Shown: positions 10,071-20,917 of the stretch, in pieces
Layout of the letters: every line of letters begins with the position of its first letter
Position numbering within the stretch: position 1 is the stretch's first letter
Origin: Cardiocondyla obscurior
Lineage: Eukaryota; Arthropoda; Insecta; Hymenoptera; Formicidae
Length of the DNA: 64,000 nt
Direction: 5' to 3'
Assembly: GCF_019399895.1 (NCBI RefSeq)
Contig: NW_027228806.1
Location: 1-64,000 of the forward strand
The notes under the pieces: generated by a model
The model's input: only the letters and a program-made list of their open reading frames with translations
What the model was told of the DNA's origin: nothing
Database searches by the model: none
Program-made: the position numbers and the translations under genes

Positions 10071-11300
10071 TCAGTTTTTAAACGTAATCGCGTCGATTGT
10101 ACTTAAAAAACGTAGACACAGCTGTCCGCAGATACTCTGATCGTACGTTTGATAAGATCGTCGATTGTACTCTATCGATGAGACGTTGACTCCGAGATAT
10201 CGCACCAATTCCACAGGCGGTCGGAGATTACCGAAGCCGTCAAAGTACGCGACGCGATCTCCCCTTTTGGCGTACGCTACCCAGTGAGTCCCCGGACCCG
10301 TCACGTTATCCAGGTTCACGATACCGCTCTCGTTTGTACGTGCGCCACTCGTAGGTAGGGCGTCGCGCATAAATACACCTCTGAAATAAGGAACGCGCAT
10401 ACGTCTGGCCAGATGATTTAATTGCACGTTCGTAGTAGCACCCGTGGGCATTTTTAACGTCTTCTCGACGTTTTTTTTTCTTCCTCTCTTCGCAACAGTC
10501 GTACCTCTGCCGTACCTGTACGGCTTGAGAGAGAGACCCCGTCCACCGTTGTACGGGGCCAGATGTACGCCGGATCCACCGGCTGCTGCGCGCGCAGCTC
10601 TTCTCTCATTTACAGCTCTCGCTATACTCGCAGCTCCACCGACAAGCGATCCGACTGCGCCGAGAATCGGAATAATCGGCAGCATGCCGCCGCGCTTTGC
10701 TGTTGGAAGCATGCGTTTTTTGCGAATCGTACTTCTCCGCCTCTTCGTAATCGTTCTGTTTCTCACAGTCCTCAACCTCTTCCTAGTTGTAGTAGACATA
10801 CCCATGCCAATTTTCGTTTTAGCTTTCATCGCAGCCCACACGGCTGCTGCGGCGGCTCTCTCACGTAAGCCTGAATCTCTCGCTATAACGCGTTTTCCCG
10901 CTCTCTTGGCGAGTTCTCTGTCCGCTGCGTGTCTGTCCGTGAGATCGTTGCTTCGCGCGTACGCCAAGTCGTGCTCGCGACACGCTTCGTCCAACGGATT
11001 GATGCCTCGATCACCTCTCGCTATGCGTTCCTTCAATCGAGTTCCCGGGCCACAAAATTGATAACCGGGGATGTGCAGTTCGAAGGGAAGGGCGTTTATC
11101 GCGCGATTCAACAGACCCTTGCCGCAGCACTTTACTTCCGACGAATCGGTAGACGACGTTGACACTCGCCGCACTCTCGGATTAACGGAGCAGGTCCGTC
11201 GATGTGCGTTTCTTGCCAGGGTTGATTGTAATGCTCGAGGCACCTGCGGTAGGTTCGAACCTCCGGATCTTCCGTCAAGTGCGCGGGAAGTTTGTCCCAC
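10071..11300 (-). CDS. PLA2 / pX-like / adenain-type protease open frame, left copy
   Basis: One 409-codon open frame. Residues 80-111 hold a parvovirus-type phospholipase A2 core: the calcium loop CGPGTRL and the catalytic HD in ACREHDLAY. Residues about 190-265 are basic then Gly/Ala-rich (GAVGSLVGGAASIARAV), like adenovirus pX. The C-terminal 140 residues are an adenain-like cysteine protease with His339 (THW), Asp354 (FDGFG), Gln388 and Cys391 (CGQLC). The frame opens with GTG and has no ATG before the PLA2 core. The 93-aa ORF (11132-11413) overlaps its start in another frame, so initiation is unclear. In the right copy the frame is split at a run of five A; here there are six. Confidence 0.8.
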   Translation of the reverse strand: MGQTSRALDGRSGGSNLPQVPRALQSTLARNAHRRTCSVNPRVRRVSTSSTDSSEVKCCGKGLLNRAINALPFELHIPGYQFCGPGTRLKERIARGDRGINPLDEACREHDLAYARSNDLTDRHAADRELAKRAGKRVIARDSGLRERAAAAAVWAAMKAKTKIGMGMSTTTRKRLRTVRNRTITKRRRSTIRKKRMLPTAKRGGMLPIIPILGAVGSLVGGAASIARAVNERRAARAAAGGSGVHLAPYNGGRGLSLKPYRYGRGTTVAKRGRKKNVEKTLKMPTGATTNVQLNHLARRMRVPYFRGVFMRDALPTSGARTNESGIVNLDNVTGPGTHWVAYAKRGDRVAYFDGFGNLRPPVELVRYLGVNVSSIEYNRRSYQTYDQSICGQLCLRFLSTIDAITFKN

Positions 11301-11413
11301 ACGTGATGAATGTAATCACCGCAAACGTGCAGTAACACGTCCTTTGGTATGGTGCTCAACTGTTCCGCGGTTAAGTTCAACACGTCAAGAGGATGTTTCA
11401 GCGCGAGATACAT
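11132..11413 (-). CDS. 93-aa protein overlapping the PLA2 frame
   Basis: ATG start, MYLALKHPLDVLNLTAEQL; the N-terminal half reads like a short helical, F-box-like fold (LKHPLDVLNL, IPKDVLLHVC), but I do not assign it. Two cysteines (CGEC) lie near the end. Ends inside the PLA2 open frame, one frame away. As the PLA2 frame has no ATG of its own, a frameshift from this ORF could supply its N-terminus. Divergent from the ATPase gene. Copy at 36165-36446. Confidence 0.6.
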   Translation of the reverse strand: MYLALKHPLDVLNLTAEQLSTIPKDVLLHVCGDYIHHVWDKLPAHLTEDPEVRTYRRCLEHYNQPWQETHIDGPAPLIRECGECQRRLPIRRK

Positions 11414-11447
11414 ATCGATTAATGAGCTATTCGCAGGTTCGCGCGAC

Positions 11448-11455
11448 TATAAATA
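11448..11455 (+). promoter_or_regulatory. TATA box of the packaging ATPase gene
   Basis: TATAAATA 38 bp before the ATPase ATG at 11493, inside the divergent spacer to the 93-aa ORF. Mirror site at 36123-36130. Confidence 0.5.
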
Positions 11456-11492
11456 GGCGCGCGAGCGGTTGTCTCCGTACAGCGGGGACAAG

Positions 11493-12203
11493 ATGCGATT
11501 CGTGCGACAACCGCAGACGATACGCGTCGCGAATTGTGACGATAGATTACGATTAATGGATAGTCTCGAGGGAGAGAAAATACGCAGGCACGGTGAGATG
11601 CTGCCAAACACCGTGCGCGCGATCGTGTGCGGTCCATCAAACTGCGGTAAAACGAACGTTCTGATCAGTCTGTTGGAAAGTCCGCACGGTTTGCGTTTCG
11701 AGAACGTGTACGTGTACTCGAAATCGCTGCAACAGCCCAAGTATCAGTACTTGGAACATCTGCTGACACCGATCGACGAGATAGGCTATTTCACGTTTTC
11801 CAACAACAGCGACGTCGTTCCACCGAGTGAGGCACTTCCGCATTCGATTTTCATCTTCGACGATATCGCGTGCGACAAGCAAGACGCCGTGAGGGAGTAC
11901 TTCGCGATGGGTCGTCACTCGAACGTAGACTGCTTTTATCTGTGTCAGTCGTACGCGAGGATACCCAAGCATCTAATACGCGATAACGCAAATCTGCTGA
12001 TCCTGTTCAAACAGGACGGAACCAATCTGAAACACGTGTACAACGATCACGTCAACACCGACATGTCGTACGACGAGTTCAGTGCGTTGTGTCGCAAATG
12101 CTGGCAACATGATCACGGTTTCGCGGTAATCGACAAGGACAGTCCGCTCGACAACGGGCGATACAGGCGAGGATTCGACGTGTTTGCGGTACCGTCGAGT
12201 TGA
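11493..12203 (+). CDS. Genome-packaging ATPase (FtsK/HerA, A32-like)
   Basis: 236 aa from ATG 11493; the open frame extends eight codons further upstream only with a TTG. Walker A is GPSNCGKT (residues 47-54), Walker B is IFIFDDIA (119-125). This class pumps DNA into preformed capsids in Polinton-like viruses and NCLDVs. Divergent from the protease/PLA2 gene with its own TATA at 11448. The copy at 35375-36085 differs by one visible Lys/Glu change near the C-terminus. Confidence 0.92.
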   Translation: MRFVRQPQTIRVANCDDRLRLMDSLEGEKIRRHGEMLPNTVRAIVCGPSNCGKTNVLISLLESPHGLRFENVYVYSKSLQQPKYQYLEHLLTPIDEIGYFTFSNNSDVVPPSEALPHSIFIFDDIACDKQDAVREYFAMGRHSNVDCFYLCQSYARIPKHLIRDNANLLILFKQDGTNLKHVYNDHVNTDMSYDEFSALCRKCWQHDHGFAVIDKDSPLDNGRYRRGFDVFAVPSS

Positions 12204-12284
12204 TTTTTAACAGATTGATAATATTGTGTGACAATCAGTCGTCGAAGACGCTTCGTCGAGAACGGATCGCGCGATACGATCGAT

Positions 12285-13367
12285 ATGACGGGGAGAAACG
12301 ACAACCATGACGCGCGCGAGCATGAAAAGATTACGCGGGAGATCGAGAAGACGAGCGAGGCGATTCGCAGGAAGCATCGAGCTATAAAGACCGACACGAT
12401 CGACGCCGACATCGCGTCGGAGAAGCGCCTCAAGCCCATCGTCGAACCTCTAAAGCGGATGGTCGAGACCGTCGAGGAATCCGGTATCGCGGTACCGAAG
12501 GTGGAGTCGAAATCGGAGCGATTGACACCGAAACTGGAGCGACGATTGTGGTCGACACCAAAACCCGAACGGCGTTTAAACGCCACGTTTGACGATTCGT
12601 TGTCGTCGGCAACGTTAGGCGATACGATCGTAGCTAATCCGTCATTGAGTGATACGACCGTAGATTCGTACGTTACGACCGAAGACGTCGAACTTCCGTC
12701 GACGCCACGGCCCCGGACATCAACGCCGCGGTCCGGCATATCGACGCCGCGACCTGGCGTATCGACACCGCGACCCAGCGTATCGCTGGCAACGATGTAC
12801 CTTGAAGCGGCGAGCGGTGACAGAAGAATAAATATCGACGACGTTTTCGGTATATACTTTGACACAAACAAAGTAATGCTCGGAAACAAACACGTTGAAT
12901 TCGACCATAAGAACGACGATATAATCATCGCTGGTAAGAGATATCCTGGAACGGAAGGTCTGTATGAGTTGATTTTCAAGAAGGTACCCGACGTAACTGC
13001 TTACACCGAGGCGGATAAACGTCACTACAAAAGCATACTCGAATCGACGAACGCGCATAAAAAAAATTTCAGCGACGACGGTCGCGTCATGGGTAACAGA
13101 GGCTCAAAGTATTTGAAGGTGATCGCACCGCTGATATCGGGCGATTCGGCCATGAAATCGAGAAGAAAAAGTTCCGGTAAAGGATTACCTCACCTCATGA
13201 CGATAAACGATCACACGATCGACTACGTGCACTGGGACGATCCTAACGAGCTCGTGGATCGTCTTCGATTGCTGGATGCTTCGCGTCGAGCCGGTCACAA
13301 CGCTCACGATAACGAAATTCTGTCGATCGTCGAGGAACTGCGCGAGGCGGGTTTGATTATAAATTGA
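12285..13367 (+). CDS. 360-aa protein with a conserved C-terminal domain (DUF8207-like)
   Basis: ATG 12285. The N-terminal half is charged and probably coiled (REIEKTSEAIRRKHRAI), followed by a Ser/Thr/Pro linker with repeated STPRP units (residues about 145-175). The C-terminal domain has YPGTEGLYELIFKKVPD, then KRHYKSILESTNAHK, a pattern I associate with DUF8207 proteins near Polinton integrases; the name is from memory. It lies between ATPase and integrase on the same strand. A capsid scaffold or DNA-binding role is possible but unproven. Intact here; the right copy is broken at an A/T-run. Confidence 0.7.
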   Translation: MTGRNDNHDAREHEKITREIEKTSEAIRRKHRAIKTDTIDADIASEKRLKPIVEPLKRMVETVEESGIAVPKVESKSERLTPKLERRLWSTPKPERRLNATFDDSLSSATLGDTIVANPSLSDTTVDSYVTTEDVELPSTPRPRTSTPRSGISTPRPGVSTPRPSVSLATMYLEAASGDRRINIDDVFGIYFDTNKVMLGNKHVEFDHKNDDIIIAGKRYPGTEGLYELIFKKVPDVTAYTEADKRHYKSILESTNAHKKNFSDDGRVMGNRGSKYLKVIAPLISGDSAMKSRRKSSGKGLPHLMTINDHTIDYVHWDDPNELVDRLRLLDASRRAGHNAHDNEILSIVEELREAGLIIN

Positions 13368-13400
13368 TCGACCGGGAGGAATCGAGCGACAGAATCGATC

Positions 13401-14354
13401 ATGTCTAGATCGCGCAAGTCGAGCGACGCAGGTCCTGAGAAAAGGCGACTTGTCGACGAGTTACACGCCCCGGCGAGAAGAAACTTTCCGCGAAGACGCG
13501 TCGTGGTCAAGGGATACGACGATTTGTGGCAGGCTGATATCGTCGAGATGCAACCGTACGCGCGTTTCAACCGAGGTTACCGTTACATTCTCACCGTCAT
13601 CGACGTACTCGGCAAGTATGCGTGGGCAATACCGCTGAAGAATAAAGGCGGCAGCGAAACGGCTTACGCTTTAGCGGAGTTGATGCGAAAAAGCGGGCGA
13701 TGTCCGAAAAATTTACAAACCGATATGGGAAAAGAGTTTTACAACACCGACGTACAACGGCTCTTCACGAAACGCGGTGTCAATCATTACTCAACGTACT
13801 CGGTGTTAAAGGCGTCTGTAGTTGAGCGATTCAATCGCACACTCAAAAACATTATGTGGAAGATGTTTACGCTCAACGGCAATTACGAGTGGTGCGACGC
13901 GCTACCGCGTCTCGTAGACGAGTATAATAGGCGCAAGCATCGAACGATCGGCATGCGGCCCATCGACGTGACACCTGAGATCGCCAAGAAACTTCTTGAC
14001 ACCGTGTACAGCGCGATAAAGATAGCCGCTCCGGCCAAATTCAGGGTCGGTGATAAAGTACGCGTGAGCAAGTTTAAAATGATTTTCGAAAAGGGATACA
14101 CTCCAAATTGGACCACCGAGGTTTTCACGATCGTCAAGGTGCAGCAAACCAATCCAGCAACCTATCTGCTCGAGGATTATCGCGGTGAGGCGATAGCCGG
14201 AGCGTTCTACGAGCATGAGTTGCACCGCGCGACACATCCGGACGTATATCTGGTGGAGAAGGTTCTGCGTAAGAAGGGTGACAAGGTCTACGTGAAATGG
14301 TTGGGATTTGATGGATCACACAATTCATGGATCGACAAAAACAGCATCGTTTAA
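13401..14354 (+). CDS. Retroviral-type integrase with chromodomain
   Basis: 317 aa. The rve core has Asp46 (WQADIVEM), Asp108 (LQTDMGKEF) and Glu142 (VVERFNRTLK), a D,D(33)E arrangement. An SH3-like segment follows (FRVGDKVRVSKFK), then a C-terminal chromodomain (YLVEKVLRKKGDKVYVKWLG, ending SWIDKNSIV). It inserts the element DNA with 6-bp duplications; the chromodomain may target marked chromatin. Starts 33 bp after the preceding gene. Copy at 33225-34178 has Asp in place of Tyr at residue 89. Confidence 0.95.
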   Translation: MSRSRKSSDAGPEKRRLVDELHAPARRNFPRRRVVVKGYDDLWQADIVEMQPYARFNRGYRYILTVIDVLGKYAWAIPLKNKGGSETAYALAELMRKSGRCPKNLQTDMGKEFYNTDVQRLFTKRGVNHYSTYSVLKASVVERFNRTLKNIMWKMFTLNGNYEWCDALPRLVDEYNRRKHRTIGMRPIDVTPEIAKKLLDTVYSAIKIAAPAKFRVGDKVRVSKFKMIFEKGYTPNWTTEVFTIVKVQQTNPATYLLEDYRGEAIAGAFYEHELHRATHPDVYLVEKVLRKKGDKVYVKWLGFDGSHNSWIDKNSIV

Positions 14355-14479
14355 TAAAGTTTTTTTTTTTACACATGTATATGCGATTCAATGTATTTAA
14401 AAATAAAAACTATATACTGCATAGATGTATATCCTTATTATTTTACACATTTATATGCGATTCGATGTATTTAAAATAA

Positions 14480-14715
14480 TAAAATATAAAACTGCATACT
14501 ACATACTGCATACTACATACTGCATACTACATACTGCATACTACATACTGCATACTGCGTACATGTGTACTGCGTACATGTGTACTGCATACTGCGTACA
14601 TGTGTACTGCATACTGCGTACATGTGTACTGTATACTACATACATGTGTACTGTATACATTAACGCAATCTATAATACATTAACGCAATCTATAATACAT
14701 TTGATACATCTGTAA
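14480..14715. repeat. TACTGCATAC / TACATGTGTACTGCG tandem repeats
   Basis: Degenerate 10- to 20-bp tandem units between the convergent integrase and polymerase genes. Unit number differs from the mirror array at 32875-33090, a usual sign of replication slippage. Confidence 0.8.
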
Positions 14716-14726
14716 TACATATATAA

Positions 14727-17700
14727 TTATAGAGGTATGCGATAATGACCCCATGGTAAGGTGTTGGTCGAGTCTGGCACGAGATATCGCTTGTCATCAT
14801 ACGGACTCAAAGCGATCTTTGTCTCGGATACGGTGTACACTTGATGCAATTTCGATCTTACACACGATTGGTCGCGAGTCATAGCAATCTCATTCTCGAG
14901 ACACTTGACATAATCGTCAAACGTTATAGTTCGCGCCACGACTCCACTCTTTACACCTTTTGCTTTTTTAGTGTCACTTTTACCGTCCACCTTGATCGCG
15001 TACATTTTCGCTCTGAGTCCTACAAATTCTGTAACAATCGCACCGTTGCACTCATCCTTCATTAAACCTGGTATTTTTTGTTCGCGAGAGGCATACCGTA
15101 CGCGTTATCAGGTGGATAGTCGCTCGTGTCGAACCGAGCGATATCACGCTTCATCATCTCGTATACATCGTCACACTGGACGCTGTACACGAGACTATCC
15201 GTGTCGGTATACATGACGCTACATTTGTCTCCAAAAGTTGGTAACATGTACTCGTGATGAAACTCGTACAAACACACCTTAGATATGTCGAGTATAGACA
15301 TACCAACGTATATCGGCTTAGCGAATTTTACCTCGAGTTTACGCAATTCCACAGCCACCAAATTTTCCGCGAATACACTTCTACTGTGAAAATTAGGTTT
15401 GGCGATCATCGCTTCCACACCGTACCGACCGTCCCACTGCGAGAGCAATCGAACGTCGACGCGATTTCGTACGTTCTCCATCGTTTTACCAAACACCGCA
15501 TTGTTCATAAGTTTAAACAAATTTTTCTCGAAATCATTGGTCGCGCGAGTTCGATGTCGCGTGTTGAGCTCGATGTAATCGCGCAACCATGCTGACTGAG
15601 TGAATCGCAGCGCGCGGTAAACCTTGATGACGCGAAGACCATGACGCGTGCACAGCTGCAGATTGCGATAGTGTATGATGTATCGCTTCTTATCGTACAG
15701 CGTAGCCAAAAGTTTTTTATCATGTTTTACCCCCGGTGGTTTCTCTCGTGTGGGACAGAACGGCAGATCGGAGTGCATGTCGTGCACGCTTGCAGGATAC
15801 TCGAGATCCACCTCAAGGATATAACCCGTGGGCGAGTCCACGGCGATCGCGTCTACGTCGAGGTTCGCGAGTTCTTGGTCGTTGGCCCATTCAAAATCCG
15901 CGTACGGTAACGGCTGACACATAGCCCAACCGTACAAGTTGTTTACATCGTAATACACGATGTACGACGAAGGTTTCAACGAGTCGTACCCCGACCGCAT
16001 GTATCTGTTATTAGCTCGCGCGTATCTGTTGGAGCATTGACTGAGACCGCCGCGTATACCGCGTTCGACGAACATCACCATATCGATGTCAGTTAATAGT
16101 TCAAAATTAATACGCGTATGCTTGAGCATCGCGTCCCACGTGAAACCGGGCAAGGTGTAATAGTGCGCGGGATCGAGTCCGTAACTTTCGACGCATCTAT
16201 CGCGAAAATTTTCAAATACGTCAGCCAATAACAATACATCGGTTTTGAGGTACAGATCGCTGTACTCGCCTAAAGTTCGAATAGAGAATTGCTGCCATAC
16301 GGTCTCGGCGTGCGCGTAATCTGTCTCACTCACCGTGTCACCGGTCAGCGAGCTGAAGAACGATTCGCGCGACGGTAGGCTCGACTCATTTAATCTTTCA
16401 ACGCTGTCGACGTACTCGTACGGAAATATACCTTTTCGTGTCAAGAGATTGAAATTTTCCTCTGAAAGTTTTGCAAATTCACCGCGCAAGATTCGCATTT
16501 TATCTTTAATGAGTAAAGACGATAATTTGTCAAGGCTAGCGTTCAAAAATTTGTACGAATCTATAAAGCGCAATTTTATCGCAGTTCGCAAGTCCTGTCC
16601 CTTAGCTGTATCGTTTACATGTTTTGTAAAAGAAATGTATTTTTCCTTCGTTATCGGCAACAAATCGACTTTACCCTCATACGCCGTGGTGATTTCCTTT
16701 ATGACAAAGTGTGCGTCGTAGCCTGACAAATTATGAAACACGACGGGGATGTAACGCGTGTCGCGGTATTGCAAGTTACATTTTGAGTGCGCGGGACCTC
16801 TATACCGACCGGTCATATGGCAATGATCGCGCACACGCTTCTCGTCCACCGCAAACGGACTTTCACACACGTGGCATACTGTCGCGTTCTCATGCTCCTC
16901 GCGCTGCATATTCGACAAAGTCTCCATCGGGATGGTTTTCAATATTATAATTTTTACGCGATGAGCCAGTTTCACTAACTGCTCAACGAACCACTCGATG
17001 CAATCGAGTCCGCGATGATATTCATATCTTGACAGCGACTCGTCGAACGAGCATCGCACGTAGTATCCCACGCTGAATACTTCATGACGTTGGTAGTTAA
17101 ACGTCGTTTGCTCCGGCGACGATGGTGGATCGATCTTTCGCAACACGCACTCCAGATCGGCGTATACGATGAATGGTACGCGTTCCTTGTTGTAGTGATT
17201 GGAAAAGCTGAGCCATTTGTCATCCTCGCTAGGTAGTCGTATAGCGCAGTTGTTTAAAGTTCCACAATCCACGATATGAATCTTAAATTTCTCGCTCGAA
17301 TTAAAGTAATGAAGACACCTAAAATAAAATATTTTTTTAATATATTTAAAAAAAAAATCAAATGAAATATTCAAAATTATACGTACCGATCACAAATATA
17401 TTTACGATGCTCGCGTCCGCTTAGTTGTGAGCTGATGAGACGTGACAGATCACTGATACATGCAAAGTGTCCTACTTCCTGTTTATCGTTGTCGTCGTCG
17501 CGTTGTACGTACAATAAATTTACATGTTTCTCTTTCTTCTCGTTAGTGAGGTGTACAGGTAGAACGTTAATTTCTTTTCCACATCTCTCAGTGGCGTACA
17601 CATTGATCGAGATATCGTTTAATCGTTCGAGTCTCGCAACGTCTTTAAGAGTCGCGGGAAACTGTACACCCTCGACGTTCAACACCGTTGTGTAATGCGG

Positions 17701-18555
17701 GTACGACGATTCCCGATTCACGTTCTGCTTCGCGGGATACAGAGCCGCCACTACCGACCACGCGAGACACTTATCGTCCATCGACTTTACACATATCACT
17801 GCTTTTTTAGCGGCTAACTTCCGTGGCAATGTAACGTAGCATCCCACGCGCATCGGATTGTACTTATTTACGTTGATTATCAAATTCAAAATTCGCGACA
17901 ACGCCCATCCGCTGTCACGCTCCTGAAACTCCTCGAGAGAAGCCAGCGTGGGTTCGACAACGTGTAGCCGGTACCACTCGCGCACATCCGTTTCTTGAAA
18001 AATCTCACAGTTTTTCGTGGTTATACTTTTGTTGGCGCGTTTGTCCCCAGCCGTAAACTCACCGTTGAACGCAGTATTCACTTTTACACAATTGTTTTTA
18101 AGCACGATGTCTCGTATGCGCTCGTATACCACGTTACCGGCATCCTCCAGGAATCGCAGCGGCTCGATATAGTTTGTGTTTATCACCACACCCGTTGCGA
18201 TACGACTTTTGAACGCGGTCTCGATCTCACGCCAATCGAGTTCATTAGTCGTTTTGTCACCATCACCGTCGGCAGCACTAGTGCTCGCGTACTCACCACC
18301 CTGGTGCACGTAACGTTCGTATAAATGTTTCTTGGCACCCAGGAGTCGCGCGATACTCGCCACCGTGGATTGCGCGCACCCGACGGATACGCGCGCTCGC
18401 TTAGCGCGGCTACGTTCCTCGAGCTGATTTACTAGCTCGTCACATTTTTCAGCCCAAGTGAAAAATTCTACCAAGGTAGTCACGGTGTTAGCCTGCAGCA
18501 GGAGTTGGCGCTCTTCTTCTTCAAGGAGACTTCGATCCATTTTTATGTTTATCAT
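14727..18555 (-). pseudogene. Protein-primed DNA polymerase B, left copy with a frameshift
   Basis: Exon 1 17387-18540 or -18555 and exon 2 14727-17318, with GTACGT donor and TTTTATTTTAG acceptor. Same protein as 29033-32857, but a T-run near 15075 is one base shorter, so the frame closes after the catalytic DTDS motif and before the KxY motif; 14727-15062 holds the rest in another frame. A small in-frame change (SILDIS against STDIS) also differs. The exonuclease and polymerase A, B and C motifs remain readable. As an expressed gene this copy would lack the C-terminal part of the polymerase. Confidence 0.9.
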
Positions 18556-18786
18556 ACGTCTCGCGCACTCAAAAGTTGAAAGACAACAACAGTAGCAATA
18601 AGTACGACAAAGACAACGATATTAACGATAAATACGACATTAACAATAAATACAACAAAACAACAACATTAGCAATAAATACAACAAAAAACAACGACAT
18701 AAGCAAGACAACATTAGCAATAAATACAACAAAAAGAAACTACATTAGCAATTAACGCGAATGTATAATCGAAGTACATTGCTCGT
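18556..18786. repeat. AACAACATTAGCAATAAATAC tandem repeats
   Basis: Irregular units based on ACAACATTAGCAATAAATACAAC fill the spacer between polymerase exon 1 and the acidic-protein gene; mirrored at 28803-29032. Confidence 0.6.
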
Positions 18787-19209
18787 TCACGCAGTTGTGC
18801 ACACCGGGCACATATCACACGAGATTATAACAAACGTTGCAGCTTTGCAATTCGAGCACCACGTACCGTAGAGACTGTCATAGGATCCTACAACGTGTTT
18901 GCGAATCTTGAAGATGGGGTCATATAAATCGTATTGCATCGATATCAAACAAGAAGCGCACACGTTGTATCCTCGCTCGTCACCGTAATAAAAATATATA
19001 GCGCAAAATTTCGTACGCGGAGTAATCGCGCTTAAATTCTGCAAATTGATCGTTTTCCGCGTAGTATTTTCAACCATTTCATCGTCGTCGGTGTTGCAAG
19101 CACTATCCTCCGACAAGGGATGAATCTCGATTTCTTCATCAACTTCGATTTCGTCATCAACTTCTATTTCTTCATCAACTTCGATTTCTTCGTTGTTCAT
19201 TTCATACAT
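18787..19209 (-). CDS. Acidic, C-terminally Cys-rich 140-aa protein
   Basis: ATG 19207-19209 (MYEMNNEEIEVDEE). The N-terminus has four EIEVD-type repeats; the C-terminal half has CASC, CSNC and CPVC and a conserved IISCDMC. It is a paralogue of the gene at 902/22558, sharing the FYY, C-x2-C and SDMC-like pattern. Probable zinc ribbon with an acidic tail; function unknown. Divergent from the Tudor gene across a 431-bp spacer. Copy at 28380-28802 appears identical. Confidence 0.7.
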   Translation of the reverse strand: MYEMNNEEIEVDEEIEVDDEIEVDEEIEIHPLSEDSACNTDDDEMVENTTRKTINLQNLSAITPRTKFCAIYFYYGDERGYNVCASCLISMQYDLYDPIFKIRKHVVGSYDSLYGTWCSNCKAATFVIISCDMCPVCTTA

Positions 19210-19640
19210 AGTCGTCGATCGCTCAATCACTAATGAGATTCACGCATTGTGACAAAAGAGGTATAACGAATGCATTATATCCTACCCCTACTACCAATTA
19301 ATCATGTGATTTCATTTCTTACCCTCTCTCAAATTATATTGAGTCATTTGCTAATATTAAAAACCGTTAGTAAAAACCGTTAGCTTATCTCTTTCAGATA
19401 AAAATTCGGTTACCCTCGTCTAAAATTATTTTAAAAAACTTTTACTTCTCGGAATTAAAAACGTTGACTTATTTCTTTCCGACAAAAGAAATGTACACCC
19501 ATCGAATAGCAACTACCCTCTGTTTTGCAGAGTCTTTGCGTTTAGCCGCACAGCCTTTGATCTCTGCATAGTCTATTTTATAAATGAGGGTTGAAGCGAG
19601 TGCACATATGTTTACGAGGGCAAAGTGAGTGAGAACGAGA
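19210..19640. promoter_or_regulatory. Bidirectional spacer with TATA for the Tudor gene
   Basis: No gene. TATAAA at 19579-19584 lies 57 bp upstream of the Tudor ATG. Short repeated AAAACCGTTAG and GATAAAAATTCGG motifs are present. Mirror region 27948-28379 keeps the TATA at 28004-28009 on the minus strand. Confidence 0.5.
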
Positions 19641-20482
19641 ATGATAATTTTTATCTCTATAAACATGAAAACAATTTGGCTCAAGATGAATCCTTCAACC
19701 GTCGAGCAGTCAGTTCCTTGCAACCACTCATCAGTAATTGATCGTCATCGTTTGTCACCAAAAATTGTAAGTATATATTCTTATATATTCTTATATATTC
19801 TTAAATATTTTTTAAACCATTTTAATACATAAAAATTTATAATTTCATACTTTTTAAAATTTTTTAATTTATTTTTCAGATGATTTCCAACATCGACGTA
19901 AGACAGCTGTCCACTTGGCCGATTGAGGTACGCGTGGTACGCGTACAATCACCTACAATGTTTTGGGTGAAATTAATCAACGATGAAGCAGCTCATAAGG
20001 AAATGCTGGAACGAATGGCCTTACGCATGAGATTTGCAGCACCTCAACTGATACTGTCACCGAATGAAATAATAATAGGAACTCTCGTTGCCATCCGCGA
20101 AGGTTCAAAATGGCAAAGAGGGATCATCGAGTACGTCGGTGCTACTTCGATTACTGTAAATCTTCGCGACTGGGCTCGCACAACTGAAAGAATGCCGCAT
20201 GAATGTTTACGACTAGAGAGCCAATTTCATGAAATGAAGTGGCAGGCCATACCATGTGTTTTAAATGGAATCTTGCCTCTGCGAGCTCAGGTATGGACGG
20301 AGCAGGAGGTTGTGCACGCAAAAATCATCATGGAAAAAACACAGGGATGGATTATTATCAATGGTGTTCTCAGTGACAATGCTGTACTTGTTTCATACCT
20401 CAGAGGCGGACAAACGGAAAACGTGCCTATGATAGATGTATCTACATTATTTATACAAATAGGTATTGCAAAAAAAAATTAA
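19641..20482 (+). CDS. Spliced extended-Tudor-domain protein, left copy
   Basis: Exon 1 19641-19766, GTAAGT donor, TTTTTCAG acceptor, exon 2 19880-20482; 242 codons joined. Exon 2 has the order seen in extended Tudor domains: a beta-rich VRVVRVQSPTMFWVKL, then KWQRGIIEYVGATS (in place of the usual WYRA strand), RDWAR in place of DYG, and MKWQAIPCVLNGILP, matching the family's QAxxCxLxGIxP. In insects such domains bind methylated arginines in Piwi proteins and organise piRNA bodies. A viral copy could interfere with piRNA silencing; that is inference. The altered DYG may change ligand choice. Differs from the right copy by about five residues. Confidence 0.78.
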
Positions 20483-20917
20483 ATGGGATAAAACGTCAAC
20501 TGAATCAATTGCACCGCAAACACAGTAAAAAAAACAATATCGTTATGTGCTATGTGTAAAAAAGGGTGTTAAAAAGGACCTTAGGTTCGTTCATATGTAT
20601 ATCCGCTTCTAATCATGAGCGCATTTACGAACACACTTATGGAAGCGGGGGTGGGAATAGAAACGCAGCACATATTTTTTCTCACTGTTCACTTGTCAGT
20701 CGGAGAGTGTAGACTGCAGATAAAATTGCTTTTATTGTTTATATATGCTATTGTCGTTTTATTATTGCTCCTGTTGTTTTTATATGCTCTTTGTTGTTTT
20801 TTAATTTTTTTTTTTGCTCTTTGTTGTTTTTTTGCTTTTTATTGTTTTGTGCTCTTGTTGTTTTTTTGTGCTCCTGTTTTTTCCAAAGCTCCTGTTATTT
20901 TTTTCCAATTTACCATC
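20483..20917. other. T-rich leader before the CCCH gene
   Basis: Homologous to 26772-27114 (shared GGGTGTTAAAAAG, CATATG, GAACACACTTATG blocks) but diverged. This is where the near-identical arms end. The last 200 bp are TTGTTTTT-rich. Confidence 0.5.

Larger units (their letters stand above)
4793..20482. repeat. Left arm of a 15.7-kb near-perfect inverted repeat
   Basis: Every gene from the terminal repeat to the Tudor gene reappears in reverse order at 27115-42783. Mirror coordinates sum to 47576-47597, so only about 20 bp of net indel accumulate over the arm. Protein comparison shows only isolated substitutions, for example one in 392 residues of polymerase exon 1. Similarity drops abruptly just beyond the Tudor stop codon. 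Arms of this length and identity favour gene conversion or a very recent duplication. Confidence 0.95.

Noticed and set aside
10444..11061. 205-aa plus-strand ORF opposite the PLA2/protease gene (and its mirror on the right arm)
   Set aside because: Antisense of a confidently assigned gene; no motif, and it is broken in the right arm.
15060..15080. Programmed frameshift in the left polymerase gene
   Set aside because: The right arm has an uninterrupted frame and one more base in the run; an indel is simpler.
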